A stretch of DNA of 64,000 nt from JBBPYC01 sp038200275 (GCA_038200275.1 JBBPYC010000082.1:186001-250000); one strand, 5' to 3'; shown: positions 26,580 to 35,824, counted from the stretch's first letter. Numbers and translations are program-made. Notes: generated by a model not told the origin, from the letters alone.

Positions 26580-27455
26580 ATGGATCTCGTCCTTCAGCTG
26601 TTCTTCACCGGATTGGGCATTGGCGCGGTCTACGCGTTGGTTGCGCTGGGCTTCGTGCTGATCTTTCGCGCAACCAACGTGGTGAACTTTGCGCAAGGCG
26701 AGTTCTCAATGGTGGCAGCGTACCTGATGGTCATCTTCGCGGTCGATCTGAAGTGGCCGTACGGCTGGTCGTTCCTTGCTGCGCTGGCCGGTATGGCGCT
26801 GCTCGGTGTGGTCTTCAACCTCGGCGTGTACTACCCACTGCGCAATCGCACGTTCTTGCCAGTGATCATCGCAACCATTGGCGCATCGATCTTCATGTCG
26901 AACGCCGTGCTCGCACTTTATGGCCCGCAACCGCAGGTGGTGCCGCCATTGTTTGAAACGCAGGGCATCCAGGTGGGGTCGGTCTTCCTCGACAGCCAGT
27001 ACCTGCTGATCATGGGCGTGACTTTGGTGCTCGTCGCGTTCAACTACTGGCTCTTCGAACACACGTTGCTCGGCAAGAAGCTGCAGGCGACGTCGCAGGA
27101 CAAGGAAATGGCGGCGCTGGTCGGCATTCCGGTAGCGACGATGATCATGTTGACCTTCGTTTATTCGGCGCTGCTCGGCGGCGTGGCTGGCATCCTCGTG
27201 GCGCCGATCCTGTTCGTGTCGATCCAGATGGGCACGGCGATCGCGCTGAAGGCTTTCGCCGCCACCATCATCGGCGGCTTCGGCGACGTGAAGGGCGCGA
27301 TCATCGGCGGGCTTGCGCTCGGCGTCATCGAGACCTTCGGCGCCGCCTACATCTCGGTGCCGTACAAGGACGGCTTTGCATTTCTCGTGCTGGCCGCGTT
27401 CCTTGTCTTCCGGCCACAGGGCATCTTTGGCGAACGTGTAGCGGAGAAAGCCTAG
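26580..27455 (+). CDS. livH: Branched-chain amino acid-type ABC transporter permease (LivH-like)
   Basis: Inner-membrane permease of 291 residues with about eight helices. Family marks are LGIGAVYALVALGFVLIFRA followed by NVVNFAQGEF, and the coupling region KAFAATIIGGFGDVKGAIIG. It works with the fused LivM-LivG protein encoded immediately downstream: the stop at 27453-27455 is directly followed by the GTG start at 27456. It begins 76 bases after the binding-protein gene and is part of the same operon. Confidence 0.92.
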   Translation: MDLVLQLFFTGLGIGAVYALVALGFVLIFRATNVVNFAQGEFSMVAAYLMVIFAVDLKWPYGWSFLAALAGMALLGVVFNLGVYYPLRNRTFLPVIIATIGASIFMSNAVLALYGPQPQVVPPLFETQGIQVGSVFLDSQYLLIMGVTLVLVAFNYWLFEHTLLGKKLQATSQDKEMAALVGIPVATMIMLTFVYSALLGGVAGILVAPILFVSIQMGTAIALKAFAATIIGGFGDVKGAIIGGLALGVIETFGAAYISVPYKDGFAFLVLAAFLVFRPQGIFGERVAEKA

Positions 27456-29222
27456 GTGGCTGCGTCGCCGCTGCGTCCACGTCGGCTCGCGGGCGGCGTT
27501 GCCTATGTCGGGGTCGTCGCCGTGTTGGTGGCTGTGGTCGTGCTCGTGCCGATGACCGACTACACGCTGCACATCCTCGTGCAGACGACGAGCTTCGCGG
27601 TTGCCGTGTTCGGCCTGACCGTGGTGTTGGGTCTGTGCGGGCAGATCAATCTGGCGCAGGCAGCGTTCTTCGGCTTGGGCGCTTACGCCATCGGCCTCGG
27701 CACCGCCGACCTGCATTTGAACTTCTGGGTCGCGCTTGCCATCGGCTCGGCTGTCACAATCGTGCTTGGCGCCTTCCTCGGCAGCGCGACGCTACGCCTC
27801 GGAGGCCACTACCTCGCGATGGTGACGATCAGCTTCCAGCAAATCGTCACCTTGGTCATGCTGAACTGGATCTTGGTCACGCATGGGCCCGACGGCGTGG
27901 GCCGCATCCAGCGCCCACCGCTGTTCGAATCGGCGCATGCGTATGTGGGCTTGTGCGTGGCTACGACGGCGCTCATCGGCTACCTCGTCTGGCGGCTACC
28001 GGAAACGCCCTTGGGCCGCTCGATGCGTGCCGTACGCGACAACGAACTGGCTGCCGCAGTCGCAGGCATCAATGTCTACCGCACGAAGGTCGCGGCGTTC
28101 AGCATCTCGGCGCTGCTCGGCGGCATCGGCGGGAGCCTTTTCGCTGGTGGCTTCTCGTACGTGAGCCCGGATCAATTCAGCTTTGCCGAGTCGATCGTTT
28201 TCATGACGATGGTGCTGGTCGGTGGCGTTGCATCGCCGGTCGGCGCGGTGATTGGTACTGCACTGCTGATCGTGCTGCCTGAGAGCCTGCGGTTCCTCAA
28301 GAGCATCCCCGGGCTGTACCTCGCGATCTACGGCCTCGCGATCATTCTCATCGTGCGCTACATGCCCGATGGCATCTGGGGCTTCGTGCAGCAGGGTATT
28401 CGCCGGCTGCTCGCGCCGCCGCCGTTCGTCGACGCACCAGCGCCACTGAGGCTTGCGCCGACGGGTGACGGTGCCACCGCTGCGCTCGAGGTGCAGGCAC
28501 TCAGCAAGCACTTCGGCGGCCTGAAGGCGGTCGATGCGGTGTCGTTCACGGTGCGGCGCGGCGGCGTTCATGCTCTGATCGGCCCGAACGGATCGGGCAA
28601 GACGACGACGCTCAATGTGCTGTCCGGCCTATACGCCGCGACCGCTGGCCGCATCCTGCTCGGCGGTCGCGATCTGTCGCAAATGCCGCCGCACGCGCGC
28701 ACTGCGGCAGGCCTCGGCCGCACGTTCCAGAACATTCGGCTGTTTCGTTCGATGACGGCACTGGAGAACGTCATCGTCGGCGCCGAGCATCCGGGCAACG
28801 ACGTCGGCTCGACCCACGCGGCGCTGGTCGAGCGGGCGCGCGCCGCGCTCGCCTTCGTGGGTCTTCAAGCGCGGGCGCAGGAACTCGTTACCGGCTTCTC
28901 CTACGGGCATCAGCGGCTGATCGAGATCGCGCGCGCACTCGCTGGCAATCCAAGCCTGCTGTTGCTCGACGAGCCCGCTGCCGGCCTTAATTCCACCGAG
29001 AAGCTCGCCCTGCAGGATCTGCTGAAGCGCATTGCGGCGGAAGGTCTGACGATCCTCATCATCGATCACGACATGACCCTGGTCACGGAAGTCGCCGAGC
29101 ACATCACGGTGCTCAACTTCGGCCGGCGTATCGCCGATGGCGTGGCGGCGGAGGTGCTGCGCCAGCCCGACGTGATCGTTGCCTACCTGGGAAGCGAACC
29201 CGATGCCCCTGATCACACTTGA
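27456..29222 (+). CDS. Fused ABC permease (LivM-like) and ATPase (LivG-like)
   Basis: A 588-residue fusion, starting at GTG 27456 with no gap after livH. Residues 1 to about 325 are a LivM-type permease (GLTVVLGLCGQINLAQAAFF, MRAVRDNELAAAVAGIN, VLVGGVASPVGAVIGTALL). After a Pro/Ala-rich linker, residues about 345-588 are a LivG-type ATPase with Walker A GPNGSGKTT, signature FSYGHQRLIEIARAL, Walker B LLLLDEPAAGL and the H-loop IIDHDM. Such fusions are known in proteobacterial HAAT transporters and keep permease and ATPase stoichiometry fixed. The 3' end overlaps livF by 20 bases. Both halves look intact. Confidence 0.93.
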   Translation: MAASPLRPRRLAGGVAYVGVVAVLVAVVVLVPMTDYTLHILVQTTSFAVAVFGLTVVLGLCGQINLAQAAFFGLGAYAIGLGTADLHLNFWVALAIGSAVTIVLGAFLGSATLRLGGHYLAMVTISFQQIVTLVMLNWILVTHGPDGVGRIQRPPLFESAHAYVGLCVATTALIGYLVWRLPETPLGRSMRAVRDNELAAAVAGINVYRTKVAAFSISALLGGIGGSLFAGGFSYVSPDQFSFAESIVFMTMVLVGGVASPVGAVIGTALLIVLPESLRFLKSIPGLYLAIYGLAIILIVRYMPDGIWGFVQQGIRRLLAPPPFVDAPAPLRLAPTGDGATAALEVQALSKHFGGLKAVDAVSFTVRRGGVHALIGPNGSGKTTTLNVLSGLYAATAGRILLGGRDLSQMPPHARTAAGLGRTFQNIRLFRSMTALENVIVGAEHPGNDVGSTHAALVERARAALAFVGLQARAQELVTGFSYGHQRLIEIARALAGNPSLLLLDEPAAGLNSTEKLALQDLLKRIAAEGLTILIIDHDMTLVTEVAEHITVLNFGRRIADGVAAEVLRQPDVIVAYLGSEPDAPDHT

Positions 29223-29940
29223 CAATCTGGTGGTGCGCTACGGCGAGATCGAGGCGCTGCACGGCCTGTCGATGGCGGTCGAGGCCGGTGAAGTTGTCAC
29301 CTTGCTGGGTGCCAACGGCGCTGGCAAGTCGACCACCTTGCGCGCGATCTCAGGGCTGCTGAAGCCCGCAGGCGGCGATGTCCGCTTCGACGGCCGTTCG
29401 ATTACGACACTTGGCCCGGAAGCGATCGTCCGGCTCGGCATCGCCCACGTCCCGGAGGGACGCCGCCTTTTTCCCGGCTTGTCGGCGCGCGAGAACATCA
29501 TGCTCGGAGGCGCATCGAATCGCGGCCGCATCGCGAAGAGCGTGCTGATAAAAGAGTCGGACGAGATGTTCGATCTGTTCCCCGATATCCGGCCTTTCGC
29601 CGACGCGCTCGGTTGGACGCTGTCCGGTGGACAGCAGCAAATGGTCGCGGTCGCACGCGGATTAATGGCCAAGCCGCGGCTGCTGCTGCTCGACGAACCG
29701 TCGCTCGGCCTTGCGCCGGTGATCGTGCAGAAGGTGTTCGCCATCATCGGAGAGATCCGACGGCGCGGCACGACGGTGCTGTTGGTCGAGCAGAACGCGC
29801 GTATGGCGCTGTCGGTCGCCGACCGCGGCTACGTGCTCGAGACCGGTCACTTGGCCACCTCGGGCAGACCGGCCGAGCTGTGGGCGAACGACGAAGTGCG
29901 CGCGGCTTACCTGGGCGGCCGCATCGAGAAGGCGACCTAA
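29203..29940 (+). CDS. livF: Branched-chain amino acid-type ABC transporter ATPase (LivF-like)
   Basis: Second ATPase of the HAAT importer, 245 residues, starting MPLITLDNLVVRYGEIEALH. Walker A is GANGAGKST, the signature is LSGGQQQMVAVARGLM, Walker B is LLLLDEPSLGL and the H-loop region is LLVEQNARM, all typical of LivF. The start at 29203 overlaps the end of the fused permease-ATPase gene by 20 bases, suggesting translational coupling. It is the last gene of the operon. No terminator with a clear T run was seen after its stop. Confidence 0.93.
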   Translation: MPLITLDNLVVRYGEIEALHGLSMAVEAGEVVTLLGANGAGKSTTLRAISGLLKPAGGDVRFDGRSITTLGPEAIVRLGIAHVPEGRRLFPGLSARENIMLGGASNRGRIAKSVLIKESDEMFDLFPDIRPFADALGWTLSGGQQQMVAVARGLMAKPRLLLLDEPSLGLAPVIVQKVFAIIGEIRRRGTTVLLVEQNARMALSVADRGYVLETGHLATSGRPAELWANDEVRAAYLGGRIEKAT

Positions 29941-30721
29941 AGAGGCAAGCGGCTGCGATCGCGCCAAGCCTGTCCTGAATTTCGTGCGCGAGGCATAGCG
30001 TGACCCAGCAGAGCATCTATGGCAACGAAGATCACCAAGGTGCAGAAGTCGATTGAAGCCACATCGGCGCTACCGTCCGCGCCCAAGGTACCGGTTAAGG
30101 CGCAGGTCATGGCCATTCGCCTCGATCTCCACCTTCGGCATGCAAAAGCTCTGTGCGGTACGAGGGCGCGCTCGTTCGCTGCCAGCGCGTTCCCGCCAGC
30201 GTACAACCACGTCGGGCAGGTTGTTCTTTGTTTGCTCTGTTTCCGATAGCTAGCTGCGCCCATCCGCAAAGCGCTCCACGCCCAATCGCCCTCGGCGTCA
30301 CGCTCGTCTGCCAAGAATTGTGTCGAGCAGGCCACCGCCCTGGCCAGAAGCGCGAGTGTGAAGCGCGCATCGCGCATGAGGTGTGCGAACGTGGTGCAGC
30401 CCGCGGCATCGCCTTCATGCAAGCCATGCAGGAACAGCAGCCAGTTGGCCTGCTCCGTCACTTCCAGAGAGTTGGAGATGCCGCCGGTTTGATAACGCGT
30501 TCCAGATCCGGGCGACTTTGTTGCACAGTCCACGGGTGAGCAGGGGTAGGTCTTGTTTTCTTGAAGCAAATGGCTTTGACCGCTTGTTTGAGCTTCATTT
30601 CTAGCTACATTCTTGCTAGCACGAAGATGCGATGCCTGGGTTGCTGCGGGGCGCCAAAGCCACCTTCGATTTTTGGCCGATAGCATACCGGGGCGGCATT
30701 TGCCCAACAACCGAACAGGCC
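29941..30721. other. Gene-poor stretch between livF and the GMC oxidoreductase
   Basis: This 781-base stretch holds the hsdM fragment (30070-30249, listed separately) and otherwise no intact gene. The minus strand between about 30640 and 30250 has an open frame with protein-like content (LLFLHGLHEGDAAGCTTFAH and DARFTLALLARAVACSTQFL). I cannot assign it to a family. It lacks a clear start and ribosome site and runs through the hsdM scrap in another frame, so it is probably decayed sequence. No promoter or terminator stands out. Confidence 0.4.
30070..30249 (-). pseudogene. hsdM: Type I DNA methyltransferase (hsdM) C-terminal fragment
   Basis: The minus-strand frame between two stop codons reads KNNLPDVVVRWRERAGSE, then RARPRTAQSFCMPKVEIEAN and GHDLRLNRY. 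This corresponds to the C-terminal region of type I HsdM proteins (NLPDVxARWxER, RTxQSFxVPKxxIxxNGYDLSLNRYKE). The match stops at LNRYL, where the EVVHEE continuation should follow, and the frame then ends. A stop codon (complement of 30250-30252) cuts the upstream side. About 59 codons of an expected 500 or more remain. It is on the same strand as the hsdR relic 5 kb away, with the liv operon between them. Confidence 0.72.
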
Positions 30722-32386
30722 ATGACCCAACCCGACTTCGACTACATCATCATCGGCGCCGGCACCGCCGGCTGCCTGCTTGCCAACCGGCTGTCGGCTG
30801 ATTTATCCAAGCGCGTGCTGTTGGTCGAGGCCGGCCCGAAGGACAGCTATCACTGGGTGCACATCCCGGTCGGCTATCTGTACTGCATCGGCAACCCGCG
30901 CACGGACTGGATGTACCAGACAGAGCCCGATGCGGGGCTGAACGGACGGGTGCTGCGGTATCCGCGGGGCAAGGTGCTGGGCGGGTGCTCGAGCATCAAC
31001 GGGATGATTTACATGCGTGGTCAGGCGCGGGATTACGACGCTTGGGCTGATGCTTGCGGTGATGACGAGTGGCGCTGGGACCAGGTGCTGCCGGACTTCA
31101 AGCGGCACGAGGATCACTACCGCGGCGATGCGGGCAACAGCAACCCGTCGGATGCGGAGTTCGCGCAGTTTCATGGCCACGGCGGCGAATGGCGGATCGA
31201 GAAGCAGCGGCTGCGCTGGGATGTGCTGGACGCGTTCGCTGCGGCTGCGCAGGAAGCTGGGGTGCCCGCCACGACCGACTTCAACCGGGGCAGCAATGAG
31301 GGCGTGGGTTATTTCGACGTAAACCAGAAAAAGGGCTGGCGCTGGAACACGGCACGTGCATTCTTGCGGCCGGGTTGCATGGGACGATCGAACTTTGAGT
31401 TGCGCACGGGCGCTCAGGCCACGCGGCTGTTGTTTGAGGCACAGCCAGACGGGCAGCCGCGCTGCATCGGTGTCGAGCTGTGGGATGGGCGCGGCATGAG
31501 CACGGTGCGTGCAAATCGTGAAGTGATCCTGTCGGCCGGCAGCATCGGCTCGCCTCAGTTGTTACAGTTGTCTGGCATTGGCCCCGCCGATCTGTTGCAG
31601 CGGCACGGCATCGATCCGGTGGCGGTGCTGTCGGGTGTGGGCGCGAATCTGCAGGACCATCTGCAGATTCGCGCGGTGTTCAAGGTCAACGGCGTGCAGA
31701 CGCTGAACGTGCTGGCCGGCTCGTGGCCGGGCAAGGTGCGCATCGGGCTCGAATTCGCATTCAAGCGAACCGGGCCGATGAGCATGGCGCCGTCGCAGCT
31801 CGGCGCGTTCACGCGGTCTTCCGCTGACCAGCCGCATCCGAATCTGGAGTTTCATGTGCAGCCGCTGTCGCTCGGCGCGTTCGGAGAGCCGCTGCACAAG
31901 TTTCCTGCGTTCACGGCCAGCGTCTGCAACCTGAACCCGACGAGCCGCGGCACGGTGCAAATCACGTCACCTGATTTCCGCACCGCGCCGGCAATTGCGC
32001 CCAACTATCTGTCAACCGATGAGGACCGCAAAGTCGCAGCCGATTCGCTGCGCGTGGCACGAAACATCGTTGCGCAACCGGCGCTTGCACGTTATCAGCC
32101 GCAGGAGTGGAAGCCGGGGCTGGAGTTTCAAACCGACGAAGAACTCGCGCGGCTGGCAGGCGACATCGCAACCACGATTTTTCATCCGGTGGGCACCACG
32201 CGCATGGGGCGCGACGGCGATGCGGGTGCGGTGGTGGACACGCGGCTGCGCGTGCGCGGCGTGCAGGGTCTGCGCGTGATCGATGCGGGCGTGATGCCGA
32301 CGATCACGAGTGGCAATACCAATTCGCCGACACTGATGATCGCGGAGAAAGCCGCGCGCTGGATCATGGAAGCCGCCGAACGCTGA
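30722..32386 (+). CDS. GMC-family FAD-dependent oxidoreductase (choline dehydrogenase-like)
   Basis: The 554-residue flavoprotein starts MTQPDFDYIIIGAGTAGCLL with the ADP-binding GxGxxG fold. The GMC signature 1 is GKVLGGCSSINGMIYMRGQ and signature 2 is LSAGSIGSPQLLQLSGIGP. The C-terminal catalytic region has HPVGTTRMG with the active-site His, and later ITSGNTNSPTLMIAEKAA. The family oxidises alcohols such as choline, polyethylene glycol or long-chain alcohols; the substrate here is unknown. ATG 30722 was taken because the residues before it look non-coding. A transcript may run on to the terminator at 32593-32625. Confidence 0.92.
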   Translation: MTQPDFDYIIIGAGTAGCLLANRLSADLSKRVLLVEAGPKDSYHWVHIPVGYLYCIGNPRTDWMYQTEPDAGLNGRVLRYPRGKVLGGCSSINGMIYMRGQARDYDAWADACGDDEWRWDQVLPDFKRHEDHYRGDAGNSNPSDAEFAQFHGHGGEWRIEKQRLRWDVLDAFAAAAQEAGVPATTDFNRGSNEGVGYFDVNQKKGWRWNTARAFLRPGCMGRSNFELRTGAQATRLLFEAQPDGQPRCIGVELWDGRGMSTVRANREVILSAGSIGSPQLLQLSGIGPADLLQRHGIDPVAVLSGVGANLQDHLQIRAVFKVNGVQTLNVLAGSWPGKVRIGLEFAFKRTGPMSMAPSQLGAFTRSSADQPHPNLEFHVQPLSLGAFGEPLHKFPAFTASVCNLNPTSRGTVQITSPDFRTAPAIAPNYLSTDEDRKVAADSLRVARNIVAQPALARYQPQEWKPGLEFQTDEELARLAGDIATTIFHPVGTTRMGRDGDAGAVVDTRLRVRGVQGLRVIDAGVMPTITSGNTNSPTLMIAEKAARWIMEAAER

Positions 32387-32592
32387 AGCGCCTGAGGGTT
32401 GTTGGAGCAAATCGCGTTCCTGCGTGAGTAGTTACCCTGATGGACCAGCCTGCATGCGGTCGTTACACTTCCCCTCACTCACGAACAGGCTTTTACCGGC
32501 TTGGATCGTCGAGGGTTCGGGGAGACAAACAAACACGATTGCGAACGAGAATCCCGCACCGACGGGACGCACATAACAAGAATTTCTGTTTC

Positions 32593-32625
32593 AAGGCGCC
32601 TGCACATCGTGCGGCGCCTTTTTTC
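32593..32625 (+). terminator. Rho-independent terminator
   Basis: AAGGCGCC (32593-32600) pairs perfectly with GGCGCCTT (32613-32620), with an inner GCAC/GTGC extension in the loop, and is followed directly by a T-rich tract (TTTTTTC). This is a strong intrinsic terminator. It lies 207 bases after the GMC oxidoreductase stop and 100 bases before the tauE-like gene. It may end either the oxidoreductase transcript or a separate short RNA. Confidence 0.88.
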
Positions 32626-32724
32626 TTGGGCCCGATGCAAAGCGCAAAACGCGGCTGACCGCAGGCACAGCTATACAGCGGCCGCCACGGCGTAAGCGCG
32701 TGTTTCAGCAGGGACAATCGGCCG

Positions 32725-33483
32725 ATGGAATTATTGCTGCTCTCGGTCGCCTCCATGCTGGGCGGCTTCATCGACGCGGTGGTGGGCGGCGGTGGGCTCA
32801 TCATGGTGCCGGCGCTGTTCGCGACATTTCCGGGTGCGATGCCGGCGACCTTGATGGGCACCAACAAGAGTGCGTCCATCCTGGGCACCACGTTGGCGAC
32901 TTGGCAATTCAGCCGACGCGTCGCGATGAACTGGCCGGTGCTGTTGCCGGCTGCAGCCGTCGGCTTCGTGTTTTCATTTGCCGGCGCGGGGTTGCTCACG
33001 GTGGTGCCGGCCGATCGGCTGCGCGATGTATTGCCGGTGCTGCTGGTGGTGCTGCTGATCTACACGCTGGCCAAGAAAGAACTGGGCCGCAGCCATGCAC
33101 CGCGGCTGCACGGCCGGGCCGAGAAATACGCGGCTTGTTCAATCGGTGCGCTGGTGGGTTTCTACGACGGCTTTTTTGGCCCGGGCACGGGCAGCTTTTT
33201 CGTGTTCCTGTTCGTGCGCGTGCTGGGCTACGATTTCCTTCATGCTTCCGCCTCGGCCAAGCTGCTGAACGTGGCGACCAACGGGGCGGCGTTGCTGCTG
33301 TTCGGCTTCACCGGCCATGTCTGGTGGCATTTCGCGCTGATGCTTGCCGCTGCAAATATCGTGGGCAGCTTGTTGGGCACTTACATGGCAATGCGGCATG
33401 GCTCCGGGTTCGTGCGCGTGGTGTTCATCGGCGTGGTCAGCGCACTGATCGTGAAAACGTCCTGGGACGCGTGGTGGCGTTAG
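32725..33483 (+). CDS. TauE/SafE family sulfite/organosulfur exporter
   Basis: Integral membrane protein of 252 residues with about eight helices, of the TSUP family that exports sulfite, sulfoacetate or similar small anions. Marks are ASMLGGFIDAVVGGGGLIMV near the start and the repeat-related GFYDGFFGPGTGSFFVFLFV in the second half. Both carry the family pattern of a Gly-rich helix with an aspartate. The length is normal. The start ATG 32725 is preceded by a weak purine-rich site (GGGACA). The gene is convergent with mrdA. No sulfur gene is adjacent, so the substrate is not determined. Confidence 0.9.
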   Translation: MELLLLSVASMLGGFIDAVVGGGGLIMVPALFATFPGAMPATLMGTNKSASILGTTLATWQFSRRVAMNWPVLLPAAAVGFVFSFAGAGLLTVVPADRLRDVLPVLLVVLLIYTLAKKELGRSHAPRLHGRAEKYAACSIGALVGFYDGFFGPGTGSFFVFLFVRVLGYDFLHASASAKLLNVATNGAALLLFGFTGHVWWHFALMLAAANIVGSLLGTYMAMRHGSGFVRVVFIGVVSALIVKTSWDAWWR

Positions 33484-33636
33484 CCCCGCCTTCACGCCCT
33501 GTGGCTTGGATGAGCCAACTCCGCGGCCTCTGCTGGGTCCAGGGGCGATGGTGTTGACCGCTGTTGGAGGCCGTGCACGCGCTTGCAATCATCAAGGCAT
33601 CAAGGCGCTGCTGCCGGGGAAGACGCCGCCGACGCG

Positions 33637-35775
33637 CTACAGCACAGGCGTTTCGGCAGTCGGCCTCCGGGCAGCTTGCCCACGCACGCGTCGGGTCAGG
33701 TCGCCGTTGGTCGGCTTGTTCGGGTTTTTGCTGCGTGGTGGCGGCGCAGCCTGCGTGGCAGCGGTAGAGACGGCGGCCGAAGCAGGCGCCAATGGCGCGG
33801 TGGCGGCCGACACGGGGTCCGGGTCCCCGATCCAGGGCACGTCGGCCGCATTGAGCGGCTTGCCGATCGGGGCCGACGCCGTGCCGTCCTTGACCGCTGC
33901 CATGTCCTGTGCATTCGGGTACTGGCCGAGCAGCCAATAGTCGAATACGCGGCGCGCGATCGGTGCTGCGTGCGCTGCGCCAAAGCCTGCGTTCTCCACC
34001 ACCAGCGCGAGCGCGATGCGCGGGTTGTCCGCCGGGGCGAAGGCGACATAGAGCGCGTGGTCGCGTTGCCGCTCGGCCATGCGTCTGGCGTCGTACTTCG
34101 CGTTTTGAGCAATGCCGACTGCCTGCGCCGTGCCCGTCTTGCCGCCGGACTGATAGCCCGAATTGGCAAACACGCGCGTCGACGTACCGCCCTGTGTAAC
34201 GCCAACCATTGCGCGGCGCACCACCGCGACGTTTTGCGGCTTGTAGCCCAGGTCCTGTGCAGGCGCAGGCGGCACTGCAACGCGCTCTCCTGTAACCGGG
34301 TCAACGGTCGCGATCACAAGCTGCGGCTTGTGCTTGACGCCGTCGTTGGCCAGGACGGCCGTGGCCTGCGCCAGCTGCAGCATGGTGAAGCTGTTGTAGC
34401 CCTGGCCGATGCCCAGCGAGATGGTCTCACCCGAATACCACTTCTGTTGCGAGACGCGCCGATAGGCTTTTTTCTTCCAGTCGGTGCTGGGCAAGATGCC
34501 GCGCACCTCGCCGTGCAGATCGATGCCGGTGTACTGGCCGAACCCGAGCGGCGCCATGAAATCGTGGATGCCGTCCACACCGAGTTCGTTGGCCAGCGAG
34601 TAGTAGTAGACATTGCTCGACTTGACGATGCTCGAATACATGTCGACCGGCCCGAGCCCGTGGTCGCCGTGGCTGCGAAACGTGTGGCCGGCAAAGGTCC
34701 AGGAACCGCGGTCGTTGATGATCGTGCCCGGCCCCCGTTTGCCCGATTGCAGTGCCGCCATCGCCATGAACGGCTTGTACGTCGAGCCGGGCGGATAGGT
34801 GCCGCGCAGCGCCCGGTTCAACAGCGGCTTGTCGATCGAGCCGTTCAACTCGTTCCAGCTTGCATGGTCGATGCCAGTCACGAACAGGTTGGGGTCGAAG
34901 CGCGGCATGCTCACGAACGCAAGCACTTCGCCGTTCCTCGGATCGAGTGCGACCAACGCGCCGCGCCGGTCGCCGAACAGGTCTTCCACGAGTTTTTGCA
35001 GCTTGATGTCAAGCGACAGCACCACGCTGTTGCCCGGCGTGGCGGGCTTGCGGTCGAGCATGCGCACCGCGTGTCCGCCGGCCGATGTCTCCAGCTCTTC
35101 CACCCCGGTGGTGCCGTGCAGCTCGGTCTCAAAGCTTTGGTCCACGCCGAGCTTGCCGATGAAGTCGGTGCCGCGGTAGTTGGCCTGGGCGGCTTCCGAC
35201 CATTCCTCCATGGCGTCTTTCTCGCGCTGATTGACGCGGCCGATGTAGCCGATCACATGGCTGGCGAGTTCGCCGTACGGATAGTGGCGAAACAGCCGCG
35301 CCTTCACGTCTACGCCGACAAAACGGTAGCGCTGCGCGATGAAGCGCGCGACTTCATCGTCGGTCAGCCGCGTCTTGATCGGCAACGATTCAAGCCCTTT
35401 GGAATCTTCCAGCAGGCGCTTGAAACGGCGTCGGTCGCGCGGTTCAATCTCGACCAGCGTGCTGAGTTCGTCGATCGTGGCGTCCAGCCCCACGCCGCCG
35501 AGCTTGCCCGGCGTGATCTCGAGCGTGTAAGCCTTGTAGTTGACCGCAAGCGGGATGCCGTTGCGGTCCATGATCAAGCCGCGATTGGGCACGATCGGCA
35601 CCACGGCTGTGCGGTTTGATTCGGCCTGCTCGGTCAACGCTTCGTGGCGCGAGACCTGCAGCACCACGAGGCGCGCCGCAACCAAGCCAAACCCGAGCAA
35701 CACCACCAACGCGGCCACCGCGATGCGCGCGTGAAAGCGCGACCGCTCGGCCACGCCGCTGCGCAGTTCGTTCAT
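33637..35775 (-). CDS. mrdA: Penicillin-binding protein 2 (peptidoglycan transpeptidase)
   Basis: The 712-residue protein of the elongasome cross-links peptidoglycan during cylindrical growth. It has a short cytoplasmic N-terminus and one membrane anchor (IAVAALVVLLGFGLVAARLV). The PBP dimer domain includes VPIVPNRGLIMDRNGIPLAV. The transpeptidase domain has the active-site SxxK in YPPGSTYKPFM, SxN in SSNVYYYSLAN and KTG in GGKTGTAQAVG. The C-terminal 90 residues are an Ala/Pro-rich tail. The start MNELRSG at the complement of 35773-35775 was chosen because the upstream extension is antisense-like. It follows mreD by 49 bases. rodA, which normally follows, is absent here. Confidence 0.95.
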   Translation of the reverse strand: MNELRSGVAERSRFHARIAVAALVVLLGFGLVAARLVVLQVSRHEALTEQAESNRTAVVPIVPNRGLIMDRNGIPLAVNYKAYTLEITPGKLGGVGLDATIDELSTLVEIEPRDRRRFKRLLEDSKGLESLPIKTRLTDDEVARFIAQRYRFVGVDVKARLFRHYPYGELASHVIGYIGRVNQREKDAMEEWSEAAQANYRGTDFIGKLGVDQSFETELHGTTGVEELETSAGGHAVRMLDRKPATPGNSVVLSLDIKLQKLVEDLFGDRRGALVALDPRNGEVLAFVSMPRFDPNLFVTGIDHASWNELNGSIDKPLLNRALRGTYPPGSTYKPFMAMAALQSGKRGPGTIINDRGSWTFAGHTFRSHGDHGLGPVDMYSSIVKSSNVYYYSLANELGVDGIHDFMAPLGFGQYTGIDLHGEVRGILPSTDWKKKAYRRVSQQKWYSGETISLGIGQGYNSFTMLQLAQATAVLANDGVKHKPQLVIATVDPVTGERVAVPPAPAQDLGYKPQNVAVVRRAMVGVTQGGTSTRVFANSGYQSGGKTGTAQAVGIAQNAKYDARRMAERQRDHALYVAFAPADNPRIALALVVENAGFGAAHAAPIARRVFDYWLLGQYPNAQDMAAVKDGTASAPIGKPLNAADVPWIGDPDPVSAATAPLAPASAAVSTAATQAAPPPRSKNPNKPTNGDLTRRVRGQAARRPTAETPVL

Positions 35776-35824
35776 GCGCCGGACTCGAAACGCTGCCTGG
35801 AAAAAGGAGCCTGCTCTGAATAAA

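Noticed and set aside
29937..30710. 257-codon minus-strand open frame downstream of the GMC oxidoreductase promoter
   Set aside because: It runs in a different frame through the clear hsdM fragment and has no recognisable domain or start, so it is not called as a gene.
33583..35619. 678-codon plus-strand frame antisense to mrdA
   Set aside because: Shadow of the penicillin-binding protein gene, whose SxxK, SxN and KTG motifs are intact.
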